DNA of 64,000 nt from Clostridioides difficile (GTDB taxonomy: Bacteria > Bacillota > Clostridia > Peptostreptococcales > Peptostreptococcaceae): positions 124,001 to 188,000 of the forward strand of contig JABBZI010000002.1 in NCBI GenBank assembly GCA_012955965.1, read 5' to 3'. A program made the translations under genes and the position numbers. Below are positions 26,420 through 35,593 of the stretch, piece after piece (within the stretch, counting starts at the first letter, position 1; every line of letters starts with the position of its first letter). Under the pieces are notes generated by a model. It did no database searches. It was given only the letters and a program-made list of their open reading frames with translations, and was not told the origin of the DNA.

Positions 26420-28759
26420 TTAGTTTTTGTTTTCTGCTATAAGACTCAGACTTGATATGTCTGTGTAAATTGCATAAAAAACAGGATAACGATTTTGATA
26501 TAACTCATTTACAAACTTGCCTTGCATTCTTACAGGGAAAACATGACCATCTGTATGGCGAAAACGGAAAACTACTTCAAAAGTTTCTCTTTTAGAAATT
26601 GCTTCTTTCAATGTATCAGTTACTATTTGCAAATCATCTTGTAATACTGGTGAAAGAACATCAAAGTCTTCAGATGAAACAACTTGTGCAGAATATCCAG
26701 TGAATTCAAGCATCTTTTGATTAAAATAAAGTAATTTCAAATTTTCCATGCAAGCAAATTTGACAACACCATCAGTAGCCATTTCTAATAATATCTTTAT
26801 ATCTCTAGGGTCTATGTGAAATGACATACTATCAATAGAATCATCCGAAAATACATGATAAGAATTTTTTCCATGGCTTTTTGCATAATAAAGTGCTTGG
26901 TCTGCTTTTTCATATAGCTCAGAATATACATACCCATGTTCAGGATACATTGCTACACCAATACTACATGTAATAGAAAACTCCATGTGTCCAGCAAATC
27001 TTTTTTGATTAATTTTAGAGCAGAAACGCTCCAATTTATCCACAAGTATATAGTTATTTGTACTAAAGTTTTTTATCAGTACTACAAACTCATCTCCACC
27101 AATACGCCCTACAATATCATCCTCACGAAATTGGGATTTCAACTCCAATGCAAACTCACTTATAATAAAATCTCCAAATGCATGACCATATTTATCATTT
27201 ACATTTTTAAAATCATCAATATCAAATATTAGAAAGACATGTTCAGAATCTTGATTATTCTTATTTTCTAAAAATGAACTAATAAATTCTTCTGTTACAC
27301 CCTTATTATAAAGACCAGTAAGAGAATCACGTTGTGAACGTTCAAGGAGTAACAATTCTCTATTTTTCTCTTCATCTATATTTTTACGATAAGATATCAT
27401 ACGAACAGATTCATCTGATGTCCAAAAGAAAATTCTCGCATTAATTCTAATCCAATGATAACTTTCATCATATGTCTTAATCAAAAAATCATAGCTAATA
27501 TTATTAATTCCACTATTATAACACTTAAGAACATTTTCCGGTAAGAATGTATCTAAATACCCCTGTGCATACTCTTCTTTTATTTGTTCTTTAGCAATTG
27601 TATGTAGTGCTTCATCATATGGTGTATTAAGACCTAACCCAAAATCATGAAAATATCTATTTGAATATTCACAGCCAGCTCTATTATTAGTGACATCAAT
27701 TTCGAAAATATTTTCATAAAGTTCTTCAGTGGATTGACTCAATAGCTTCTGATATTCTAATTTCTGAGAAACACTAAGCTTCATTATTTGGCTTTTATAC
27801 TTCTTAAGTACACGTGTAATTGTAAAAAGTACAAATATTATAATTAAAATTATAACAGCAATTCCCTTTAGAAATTGTGTTTGAAGTTGCCTACTCATTA
27901 TAGTCAAATCATTTTCTAAAACAAGATGCCATTTTAAACTAGGTATATATTGATATACAACATAACTTTTTGATTTTTCAGATGAATGCCAAAAACTCTT
28001 TTGTTCTTTTTTACTGTTTAATATTAACTCTTTTGAATCAGATAAATCACTACTAGAATTTTCAAAGAAATTTATGTGCTCATAACCAGTTTTATCTGAT
28101 GATAATTGTACAAATCCTTTATCATCAATTAAACGTGCTGTAACATCAAATTTATCATCGTATTCTTCAAGCAATTTTTGTAGTGAATTAACCTTTAGTC
28201 CAACGCCTATAATTCCCATAGTTGAACCATCATTATCTTTTATCTTACAGTTTACAAATACTGTAATACTATTATTGCTTGCCTCATCATTATCAACATT
28301 TAGTGAATATTCATCATTATTCTTTAAGAAATTATAATACCATTGATTCTCTGAATTATTAGCACTAAGATTTCTATCAAGACCATTAAAATGATAATAA
28401 TTATTCGTTTTAGTTGATACTAGAAAAACAGAATCATACGAGTATTTATTCCTATATGCATTCAAGTAATCTTGTAATTTATAAATAAACTCTTCATCAT
28501 TTATATGTTCTTTCTCTCCATCTAAAAAATTTTTTAATAAACTATCATTTGCCATGGTAAGAGACACATTTATAGGCTCTGAAAGGATTTTATCTATCTG
28601 ATAATAAATACCTTCAGCCGCTAATGTAGATACATGTTCAATATCATTTTTAAAAATATTAGTATTAGATTGATATCCAATTACAGAAGTAGCTACAAAA
28701 CCAAGAGTAATAATAATACAAACAATAACATTTGTATGTAAAAGTGTATTTTTTTTCAT
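26420..28759 (-). CDS. Membrane diguanylate cyclase (extracellular sensor, GGDEF, C-terminal PAS)
   Basis: A 779-residue protein. Order: membrane helix about 8-28, an extracellular Cache-like sensor (about 35-295), membrane helix about 298-318, a PAS-like region (about 345-470), GGDEF about 480-640, and a second PAS-like region at the C-terminus (about 655-770). The catalytic motif GGDEF is intact in RIGGDEFVVL, and the inhibitory RxxD site is present 5 residues before it (REDD), so it should make cyclic di-GMP and be feedback-inhibited. A PAS after GGDEF is unusual. GAGGGG precedes the ATG. It follows a two-component regulator. Confidence 0.9.
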   Translation of the reverse strand: MKKNTLLHTNVIVCIIITLGFVATSVIGYQSNTNIFKNDIEHVSTLAAEGIYYQIDKILSEPINVSLTMANDSLLKNFLDGEKEHINDEEFIYKLQDYLNAYRNKYSYDSVFLVSTKTNNYYHFNGLDRNLSANNSENQWYYNFLKNNDEYSLNVDNDEASNNSITVFVNCKIKDNDGSTMGIIGVGLKVNSLQKLLEEYDDKFDVTARLIDDKGFVQLSSDKTGYEHINFFENSSSDLSDSKELILNSKKEQKSFWHSSEKSKSYVVYQYIPSLKWHLVLENDLTIMSRQLQTQFLKGIAVIILIIIFVLFTITRVLKKYKSQIMKLSVSQKLEYQKLLSQSTEELYENIFEIDVTNNRAGCEYSNRYFHDFGLGLNTPYDEALHTIAKEQIKEEYAQGYLDTFLPENVLKCYNSGINNISYDFLIKTYDESYHWIRINARIFFWTSDESVRMISYRKNIDEEKNRELLLLERSQRDSLTGLYNKGVTEEFISSFLENKNNQDSEHVFLIFDIDDFKNVNDKYGHAFGDFIISEFALELKSQFREDDIVGRIGGDEFVVLIKNFSTNNYILVDKLERFCSKINQKRFAGHMEFSITCSIGVAMYPEHGYVYSELYEKADQALYYAKSHGKNSYHVFSDDSIDSMSFHIDPRDIKILLEMATDGVVKFACMENLKLLYFNQKMLEFTGYSAQVVSSEDFDVLSPVLQDDLQIVTDTLKEAISKRETFEVVFRFRHTDGHVFPVRMQGKFVNELYQNRYPVFYAIYTDISSLSLIAENKN

Positions 28760-29001
28760 AATCTGTCCCCTCTTTAACCCTCACTTTGGCTTCATTGTAT
28801 TTTCACCTTCTTTAAATATAATTATTTCAAATAGTAAACTCTTTAAAACTTTAAATTTTTTATATTAATATATTACTTTTTATAAAATAACAGAAATATA
28901 CAAATATATCATATAAAATTATTTGTTAAAATACTCAAATCATTCTACTAATATAAACGAATTATATGAATTTTATTATTAATATATATTAATATAATGG
29001 A

Positions 29002-29023
29002 TAAAGCACATCTAAAGCACATC
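29002..29023 (-). repeat. Perfect tandem 11-bp repeat upstream of the GGDEF gene
   Basis: TAAAGCACATC occurs twice head to tail (29002-29012 and 29013-29023), about 245 bases upstream of the GGDEF start and just after the regulator stop. The 11-bp period fits a dimer of an OmpR-type regulator. Binding by the neighbouring response regulator is inference. Confidence 0.6.
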
Positions 29024-29072
29024 ATCAAAATTAAAAGTCTAAAAAAATTTATTTTTTTTTCAAATATATTAT

Positions 29073-29888
29073 TTATCTTTCACAATAACATTGATTAAAC
29101 GTTTTTTGATATAACATTCCTGTAGTCAATTCTGCCCAACTATAATTTGTCATATATTCTCCAGAATATGTATTTACTGCCATCATATCCCATGTAAGCA
29201 TATTATAATAATCACAATCAAATTTTGTAATATCTACTGCAATACTATTCCATTTTTTTATTATTATATGTTCAATATTTGCATCTTTCATAGTTTTCAT
29301 CATATTAGATATTACTGTTTGTGTCTGATTTTGTAAAGAACGAGTATATTCCTTGTCTTCCCAAAGTATTGCTGCTATTTCAGCGATAGTTACACTTGTT
29401 CCTTTTCTATCCACTAAATAAGCAAGTAATTCTTTTGATTTTGCTCTAGTAAAGATTAATGGTTTTTTATCTACAAACACCTCAAAATTACCAAATGTAT
29501 GAATAAAGACACTATTTTTTGGTTTCAAAATAATAGGTGAACGTAAATTTTCGATTTCTTTCTTTATTCTTTCTACTGTCACAGGCTTAAGAAGATAGCC
29601 ACTAACATGCATTGAAAAGGCATCTACTGCATATTCTGAGTAACCAGTTACAAAAATGATATTTATATTAGGTAAAATATCTTTTGCTAAGAGTGCAAAC
29701 TCTAATCCGTTCATATCATACATCTCAATGTCAAGAAATGCAATATCTACATAATGTTCTTTTAAATAATCTAATGCAGACTGAGGTTCATCAAAAAGAG
29801 TAATTTCTTCAATCTCAGAAATATATGCTAATTTCTCATTCATATTTTTAAGAGCAATTGGCTCATCATCTACAACAATTATATTCAT
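29073..29888 (-). CDS. Response regulator with OmpR/SARP-like DNA-binding domain
   Basis: A 271-residue protein. The receiver domain (1-120) has VVDDEP, the phosphoacceptor Asp in IAFLDIEMYDMNG, VTGYSEYAVDAF and LLKPV. After a short linker, residues 130-225 (FGNFEVFVDKKPLIFTRAKSKELLAYLVDRKGTSVTIAEIAAILW) form a winged-helix domain of the SARP/transcriptional-regulator C type, followed by about 45 extra residues. The start at 29888 follows AAAGGAG by 7 bases; a TTG at 29906 precedes that site. It overlaps the 3' end of the split kinase gene by 23 bases, as in an intact kinase-regulator operon. Confidence 0.88.
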   Translation of the reverse strand: MNIIVVDDEPIALKNMNEKLAYISEIEEITLFDEPQSALDYLKEHYVDIAFLDIEMYDMNGLEFALLAKDILPNINIIFVTGYSEYAVDAFSMHVSGYLLKPVTVERIKKEIENLRSPIILKPKNSVFIHTFGNFEVFVDKKPLIFTRAKSKELLAYLVDRKGTSVTIAEIAAILWEDKEYTRSLQNQTQTVISNMMKTMKDANIEHIIIKKWNSIAVDITKFDCDYYNMLTWDMMAVNTYSGEYMTNYSWAELTTGMLYQKTFNQCYCER

Positions 29889-30305
29889 AATTTGACTCCT
29901 TTCCAATAGGTATGACTATTGTTACTATTGTTCCTTTTCCCATGCAACTTTCTATAGCTAAACTTCCATTACATTGTGTTTTTAATCGTCTTTTTACATT
30001 TTTAATACCAACATGATTTTTTCCATCATTTATTTTTTCAAGTACTTTAAATCCTACACCATCATCTTTTATAACAATATAAACATTTTCTTTATCTTTT
30101 GAAGTTGATATTATGATTGTGCCTCCTTCTTTCTTTTTTGTAATTCCATGCCGGATTGCATTTTCAACAATTGGTTGTATGGTAAGAACAGGAATATAAA
30201 AATCTGTATTCAGGAGTTCATACTTAACTTTTACACGCTCTCCAAAACGTAATAATTCTATACATAGATAATTTTCTAAATGAGATAATTCTTTATCAAA
30301 AGAAA
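29866..30305 (-). pseudogene. Detached ATPase half of the LytS-like sensor kinase (out of frame)
   Basis: After the kinase stop at 30306 the minus strand continues in another frame without a stop for about 145 codons. It encodes FDKELSHLENYLCIELLRFGERVKV, LTIQPIVENAIRHG (N-box), DDGVGF (G1 box), GIKNVKRRL and GKGTIVTIVIP, which is exactly the missing histidine-kinase ATPase domain. It ends at 29866 inside the regulator gene. There is no start codon with a ribosome binding site, so it cannot be made on its own. One extra A in the A7 tract would join the halves. Confidence 0.85.
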
Positions 30306-31688
30306 TTAATTTTTTTGTGTAAGAGAATCCATATTTCCACGAAGATAAGAAGAAAATTTTTCTACTGCTTTATATGCCATATTAGAATCATGTTTACATA
30401 AATATTGAATAGTATTAAGTGCATTATACAAAAAATGGGGTTGTATTTGGCTAAGCATTATAGAAATTCGGTTTTCCATCAATTCATTCTCTAATTTCTT
30501 TTGAAGTTTCTCTTTTCTTTTTATGGATAACATAATATGTCCGATTTGAAATACAATAGTGGTTAGAAAACCTACACAAAAAAAGGGTAAATCTTGAATA
30601 TATACAGTATAATAATTTGCTATTTCCATAATACCACCAATTACTACTGGTAAGTATGTAAATAGTGCTATTTTAGCATCAATATCTCTATATAATATAA
30701 TTTCTGCAACTAGACATCCCATACCAAGTAGTACAATTAAAATACAAAGAATATTTTGCACTATAAGGAATTCATGTAAATCATGTATTCGTAGTAGTTG
30801 AAGAACAATACAAAGTAATATACTAGTCATCATCCCATACGCACCTATATTTATAGTTTTCAACCTCCATCCAGTTAAGTAAGTAGCTAGATAGAGTGTA
30901 CAAAAAATAGGAAGAAAAAACTGTGTCAGCAACTCTAAAATGCCAACTAATGTTGGAGATTGAATGATAAAAGTAAGTACATTAAAGTCTGCTAGACACC
31001 AAATTCCTCCAGCTATAGCAAACCATGACAATAAAAAAATCTGACGTGTTAACTCACTTTTCAAACAAAACAAAATAATACTTGCAATTAAACCAAGTAG
31101 TCCAAAAGATATTGTTAACATGGTAAACATAAGACCAATCTTATTTTCATGAAGCACATTAACAATTAAATCTCCTTTGGAACCAATCTGCATTTCATCA
31201 AAAAAACATACTAATTGTAATGCTCTACCACTAGAATACACTCGTTGTATGGTTATTTCTACTAAGTCGTTAGTTGTTATGCCATTTGATTTAAATCCTG
31301 TCCACATATGACCTGTGGACTTAGTAAGTGTATTGCTTGCATTTATATTACTAGTAGAAAACACTTCCTTATTAGATATACTAATATTCGCCTTCAAATG
31401 ACTTATATGTAGTAAAAGAGTTTGTCCCATTGGAATATCTCTATTAAAATGACCTCGTAAATAAATAGACTCTTTTCTTATATTCTCAAGTGAATCAACA
31501 TCAATAAAAGGTTTAAATCTTCCAGACTTAGGTTCTTGATATTCTCCAATAAACGAAACAGGAGTAAGATTATTTTTAAAATTTGGATGATTATCCGCTT
31601 TTGAAGCACAAATAAGTAGCAACATTACTGATAAAGTTAATATTATTGGTAAATAAAATGCATTCCACCTAGATGTTTTCTTTTCCAC
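30306..31688 (-). pseudogene. LytS-like 7TM sensor histidine kinase, truncated by frameshift
   Basis: A 460-residue reading frame. It has an N-terminal membrane helix, an extracellular beta-rich sensor domain (about 40-180), seven membrane helices (about 185-390) of the 7TMR-DISM type, and the start of a HisKA_7TM/LytS-type kinase (IQPHFLYNALNTIQYLCKHDSNMAYKAVEKFSSYLRGNMDSL). It stops at an A7 tract (30310-30316) before the ATPase domain. The start is a GTG at 31688, 7 bases after GGAGGG. As it stands it cannot autophosphorylate, unless slippage at the A7 run restores the frame. It may be a true mutation, a phase switch or a sequencing error. Confidence 0.8.
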
Positions 31689-32002
31689 AATAGTTCCCTC
31701 CATAAAATATATAATTTTCTTATAGACTAAAATATATAAGAAAATTATATATTTTAAAAACATTTATTTAATCATAATATATTATTTTATCATTTTATTA
31801 TATCAAACAAATTTAAATAATTATATAAACAATACATATATAGACATTTATTTTATCAATGCTTTATAATTAATATATTTATTCATTACATTAATTCCAT
31901 ATACTGGTAAATAATATTTTTAAAATTAAAAAGCCACAAGATATATTATTATATCTTGTGGCAAATCTAAATTTCTAAAAATATTTTTTATTATTATTTC
32001 TT
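31689..32002. other. Intergenic region holding the rny terminator and presumed kinase promoter
   Basis: GCCACAAGATATA (31933-31945) pairs with TATATCTTGTGGC (31950-31962). On the minus strand it is followed by TTTTTAATTTT, a strong terminator after rny. The other roughly 240 bases are AT-rich, with no ORF or recognised RNA. Confidence 0.7.
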
Positions 32003-33544
32003 TTATTTTGCATACTCTATAGCTCTTGTTTCTCTTATTATACTTACTTTTATTTGTCCAGGATACTCAAGTTCATCCTCTATTTTCTTAGTCATATCTC
32101 TAGCTAATAAGTGTATCTCTTCATCATTTATAGCTTCTGGTTTTACCATTATTCTGATTTCTCTACCAGCTTGTATAGCAAATGATTTTTCTACACCTTC
32201 ATATGAATTAGCTATTTCTTCTAGCTTTTCAAGTCTCTTGATATAAGCTTCTAAAGTTTCTCTTCTAGCACCAGGTCTAGCAGCTGATATTGCATCTGCT
32301 GCCGTAACTAATACAGCTTCTACAGTTTGAGGTTCGTAATCTCCATGATGAGTACTCATTGCATGTATAACTTCTTTAGATTCCTTATAACGTCTAAGTA
32401 AATCCATACCTATTTCAACATGTGTACCTTCCATTTCATGGTCTACAGCCTTACCTATATCGTGTAATAAACCAGCTCTTTTTGCTAATCTAATATCTGC
32501 TCCTATTTCAGCAGCCATTATCCCAGCTATATGAGCAACTTCTATAGAGTGTTTAAGAACATTTTGTCCATAACTAGTTCTATAGTTAAGTCTACCTAAT
32601 AATCTTATTAGTTCTGGATGAATTCCATGTACACTAGTTTCAAATGCAGCTTGTTCACCATATTCTTTTATAATATTGTCAACTTCTTTTCTTGCCTTTT
32701 CAACCATTTCTTCAATTCTAGCTGGATGTATTCTTCCATCTGCTATTAGTTTTTCTAGAGCAATTCTTGCAATTTCTCTTCTTATTGGATCAAATCCTGA
32801 TAAAATTACAGCTTCTGGAGTGTCATCTATTATAAGGTCTATACCTGTTAAGGTTTCTAAAGTCCTTATATTTCTACCTTCTCTACCGATTATTCTACCT
32901 TTCATTTCATCATTAGGTAAGTTTACTACTGTTACAGTAGTTTCTGCTACGTGATCTGCTGCACATTTTTGAATTGCATATCCTATAATTTCTCTTGATT
33001 TCTTATCAGCTTCTTCTTTAGCTTGACTTTCTATCTCTTTTATCATTATAGACATTTCACGTCTTACATCTCTCTCTGCATTTGTTAAAATTATTTCTTT
33101 AGCCTTATCAGAAGTAATTCCTGATATATTTTCTAATTTTTCCAATTGCTGAGATTTGATTACTTCAACTTCTTCTTCTTTCTTTTCAACTACCTTTAAC
33201 TTTTCACTTAGGTTCACTTCTTTAGATTCTAAATTTTGTAATTTTCTATCTAAGACTTCTTCTTTCTGTACTACTCTTTTTTCATACTTTTGTACTTCTG
33301 TTCTTCTTTCTCTGTTTTCCCTTTCAGCTTCTGTTCTCCACTTATGGATCTCTTCTTTAGCTTCTAATAATTTTTCTTTTTGTACTGTTTCTGAGTCATG
33401 GTGTGCTTTATCTATTATTTCTTTAGCCAAGTTTTCAGCTTGTCCAAGTTTTGCTTCAGATATATTTTTTCTAACAAAATATCCAGCTATAATACCAACA
33501 GCTGCACCTATTACAATAATTACTACACTGTCTATGACATCCAC
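32003..33544 (-). CDS. rny: Ribonuclease Y
   Basis: An endoribonuclease of about 513 residues that starts mRNA decay. It has an N-terminal membrane helix ([18 protein letters not shown]), a long charged coiled coil to about residue 195, a KH domain ([17 protein letters not shown]) and an HD domain ([12 protein letters not shown]). The start is uncertain: AAGGAGG lies 8 bases before an ATA codon (33535), overlaps a GTG (33544) and comes after a TTG (33565). The GTG is used here as a compromise. The rest of the protein is unambiguous. It lies downstream of recA as in Bacillus. Confidence 0.93.
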   Translation of the reverse strand: MDVIDSVVIIVIGAAVGIIAGYFVRKNISEAKLGQAENLAKEIIDKAHHDSETVQKEKLLEAKEEIHKWRTEAERENRERRTEVQKYEKRVVQKEEVLDRKLQNLESKEVNLSEKLKVVEKKEEEVEVIKSQQLEKLENISGITSDKAKEIILTNAERDVRREMSIMIKEIESQAKEEADKKSREIIGYAIQKCAADHVAETTVTVVNLPNDEMKGRIIGREGRNIRTLETLTGIDLIIDDTPEAVILSGFDPIRREIARIALEKLIADGRIHPARIEEMVEKARKEVDNIIKEYGEQAAFETSVHGIHPELIRLLGRLNYRTSYGQNVLKHSIEVAHIAGIMAAEIGADIRLAKRAGLLHDIGKAVDHEMEGTHVEIGMDLLRRYKESKEVIHAMSTHHGDYEPQTVEAVLVTAADAISAARPGARRETLEAYIKRLEKLEEIANSYEGVEKSFAIQAGREIRIMVKPEAINDEEIHLLARDMTKKIEDELEYPGQIKVSIIRETRAIEYAK

Positions 33545-33695
33545 CTCCTTCGTTAATAATCCCAAAATGTCATCACTATGATTAAAAAATATTCCTAATA
33601 ATTAAAATTAAATTTAGATATTTTATCCTCACTTAATTTTATAATTTTTTCAACATTGTGTCAAGCTAATAGGGAGCGTGGCATGTCTTTAATTA

Positions 33696-34766
33696 CTAGT
33701 TATTTTTTTGTATTTTTACCGATTCTTCTACAATTTCTTTTGATACTGAACTACTTGATTCTTCACTATCTTCAGTTAGGTTGTAAAATGCTCTAACTTT
33801 CTCGTCTATTTCATTAGTTAAATCTAAATTATCTTCCAAGAATTTTTTAACATTTTCTCTTCCTTGTCCAAGTTTAGTATCATTGTAACTATACCATGAG
33901 CCTGATTTTTTAACTATATCTACATCAGCAGCTATATCTAGAAGGTCTCCAATTTTTGAAATACCCTCTCCATACATTATATCGAACTCAGCTTGTTTAA
34001 ATGGTGGTGCTACTTTATTCTTAACAACCTTAACTCTTGTTCTACTTCCTATGACTTTATCACCTTGTTTTATTGTATCTATTTTTCTAACATCCAGTCT
34101 AACTGATGAATAAAACTTTAGTGCACGTCCTCCAGTAGTAGTTTCTGGATTTCCAAACATTATTCCTACTTTCTCTCTTAACTGGTTTATAAATATAGCA
34201 ACACAGTTTGATTTTTTAATTGAACCAGTTAATTTTCTAAGTGCTTGAGACATAAGTCTAGCTTGTAAACCTACATGAGAATCACCCATATCTCCATCTA
34301 TTTCAGCTTTTGGAACTAATGCCGCTACTGAGTCTATTACTATTATATCTATCGCTCCACTTCTTATTAATGCCTCTGCTATTTCTAAAGCTTGTTCACC
34401 TGTATCTGGTTGAGATATTATTAGGTTATCAACATCCACGCCCAATGCTTTTGCATATACTGGGTCAAGTGCATGCTCTGCATCTATAAATGCAGCTATT
34501 CCGCCCTCTTTTTGAGCTGATGCTACACAACTAAGTGCAACAGTAGTTTTACCAGAAGATTCTGGTCCATATACTTCAACTATTCTCCCTCTAGGTAGAC
34601 CTCCTATACCAATAGCTATATCTAAACCGATTGCTCCTGTTGATATAACATCTATAGACATAGACGTTGCTTCTCCCAATTTCATTACTGAACCTTTACC
34701 AAAATCTTTTTCAATTTTACCTAAAGCTTCATTCAACGCTTTTAACTTTTCTTGATCTACACTCAT
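33696..34766 (-). CDS. recA: Recombinase RecA
   Basis: A 356-residue homologous-recombination ATPase. Walker [10 protein letters not shown] (about 69-77), Walker B VIDSVAAL, loop L1 [20 protein letters not shown] and loop L2 [28 protein letters not shown] are complete. It forms filaments on single-stranded DNA for strand exchange and activates LexA self-cleavage. The C-terminal tail is acidic and Ser/Glu-rich. A strong promoter and an overlapping LexA box precede it, so it should be SOS-induced. GAAGGGATGG precedes the ATG. Confidence 0.98.
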   Translation of the reverse strand: MSVDQEKLKALNEALGKIEKDFGKGSVMKLGEATSMSIDVISTGAIGLDIAIGIGGLPRGRIVEVYGPESSGKTTVALSCVASAQKEGGIAAFIDAEHALDPVYAKALGVDVDNLIISQPDTGEQALEIAEALIRSGAIDIIVIDSVAALVPKAEIDGDMGDSHVGLQARLMSQALRKLTGSIKKSNCVAIFINQLREKVGIMFGNPETTTGGRALKFYSSVRLDVRKIDTIKQGDKVIGSRTRVKVVKNKVAPPFKQAEFDIMYGEGISKIGDLLDIAADVDIVKKSGSWYSYNDTKLGQGRENVKKFLEDNLDLTNEIDEKVRAFYNLTEDSEESSSSVSKEIVEESVKIQKNN

Positions 34767-34793
34767 CTCTATACCATCCCTTCATTTATCTAC

Positions 34794-34805
34794 AAACATT
34801 TGTTC
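34794..34805 (-). promoter_or_regulatory. LexA box upstream of recA
   Basis: On the minus strand GAACAAATGTTT fits the Gram-positive LexA core GAAC-N4-GTTY. It lies just downstream of the predicted transcription start, where bound LexA would block elongation or initiation. Confidence 0.75.
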
Positions 34806-34820
34806 TCTTGTTATATATTA

Positions 34821-34849
34821 ATTATATAACATAAATCAAACCTAGTCAA
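34821..34849 (-). promoter_or_regulatory. SigA promoter of recA
   Basis: Minus strand: TTGACT (34844-34849), 17 bp, perfect TATAAT (34821-34826). Confidence 0.8.
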
Positions 34850-34953
34850 TTTAAAAACGCTACTAATGATTATATTTTTATTCATTACATTTTATTTATA
34901 AACCATTATTAATAATTATATACACAAAAGAAAATATTCTTAAAATGAAAAGA

Positions 34954-34981
34954 GGTATACTATAATAGTATACCCTTTTTT
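34954..34981 (-). terminator. Terminator after pgsA
   Basis: GGTATACTA (34954-34962) pairs with TAGTATACC (34966-34974). Flanks are T-rich on the right and A-rich on the left, so it ends the minus-strand pgsA transcript before the recA promoter. Confidence 0.7.
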
Positions 34982-35050
34982 ACATTTTTAAAATTTTAAG
35001 TTGTTATTTTTTATTAATTAATCAATTAATTTTTCTTTATAAATTATATT

Positions 35051-35593
35051 TTACTTAGAAGACATAAAAAGCTCTTTATTTTTATATAGGTATTCCCATC
35101 CTGAATATAAAGTAAGTAATGTTGCTATAAGTATAAGAATTCCACCTACATTTAATATTAATACACTCTCAAACTGAGCTCCTATCAATAAAAATACTAC
35201 TGATACCATCTGAGTTATAGTTTTAAGTTTTCCACTGTTACCAGCTGCTATTACTTTTCCATCTGCAGCTGCTATAGCTCTTAATATGCTCACTGTAAGC
35301 TCTCTAGCTACTATTATAATTACCATCCAACTACTTACAAGATGGTCTTCTATCATACATGTAAGTGCAGAAATGACTAATAGCTTATCTGCTAATGGGT
35401 CCATAAACTTTCCAAAGTCAGTAACCAAGTTGTATTTTCTAGCTATTTTTCCATCTAATGCATCAGTAATTGAAGCTACTATAAAAATAATACAAGCTAT
35501 TAAAAACTTATTTGGTACATCAAGTAACATAATTAAAACAAATACTGGTATTAAAAAGATTCTAAACAAAGTTAATTTGTTAGGCAAGTTCAT
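35051..35593 (-). CDS. pgsA: CDP-diacylglycerol-glycerol-3-phosphate 3-phosphatidyltransferase
   Basis: A 180-residue membrane enzyme with the CDP-alcohol phosphotransferase motif DALDGKIARKYNLVTDFGKFMDPLADK (about 41-67; the DxxDG...DxxxD residues bind metal and CDP). It makes phosphatidylglycerophosphate, the precursor of phosphatidylglycerol and cardiolipin. The ATG at 35593 is 9 bases from GGGAG; an ATG at 35602 abuts that site. It overlaps the rimO stop by 14 bases. The order mnmH-rimO-pgsA-recA resembles Bacillus, with cinA missing between pgsA and recA. Confidence 0.95.
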   Translation of the reverse strand: MNLPNKLTLFRIFLIPVFVLIMLLDVPNKFLIACIIFIVASITDALDGKIARKYNLVTDFGKFMDPLADKLLVISALTCMIEDHLVSSWMVIIIVARELTVSILRAIAAADGKVIAAGNSGKLKTITQMVSVVFLLIGAQFESVLILNVGGILILIATLLTLYSGWEYLYKNKELFMSSK

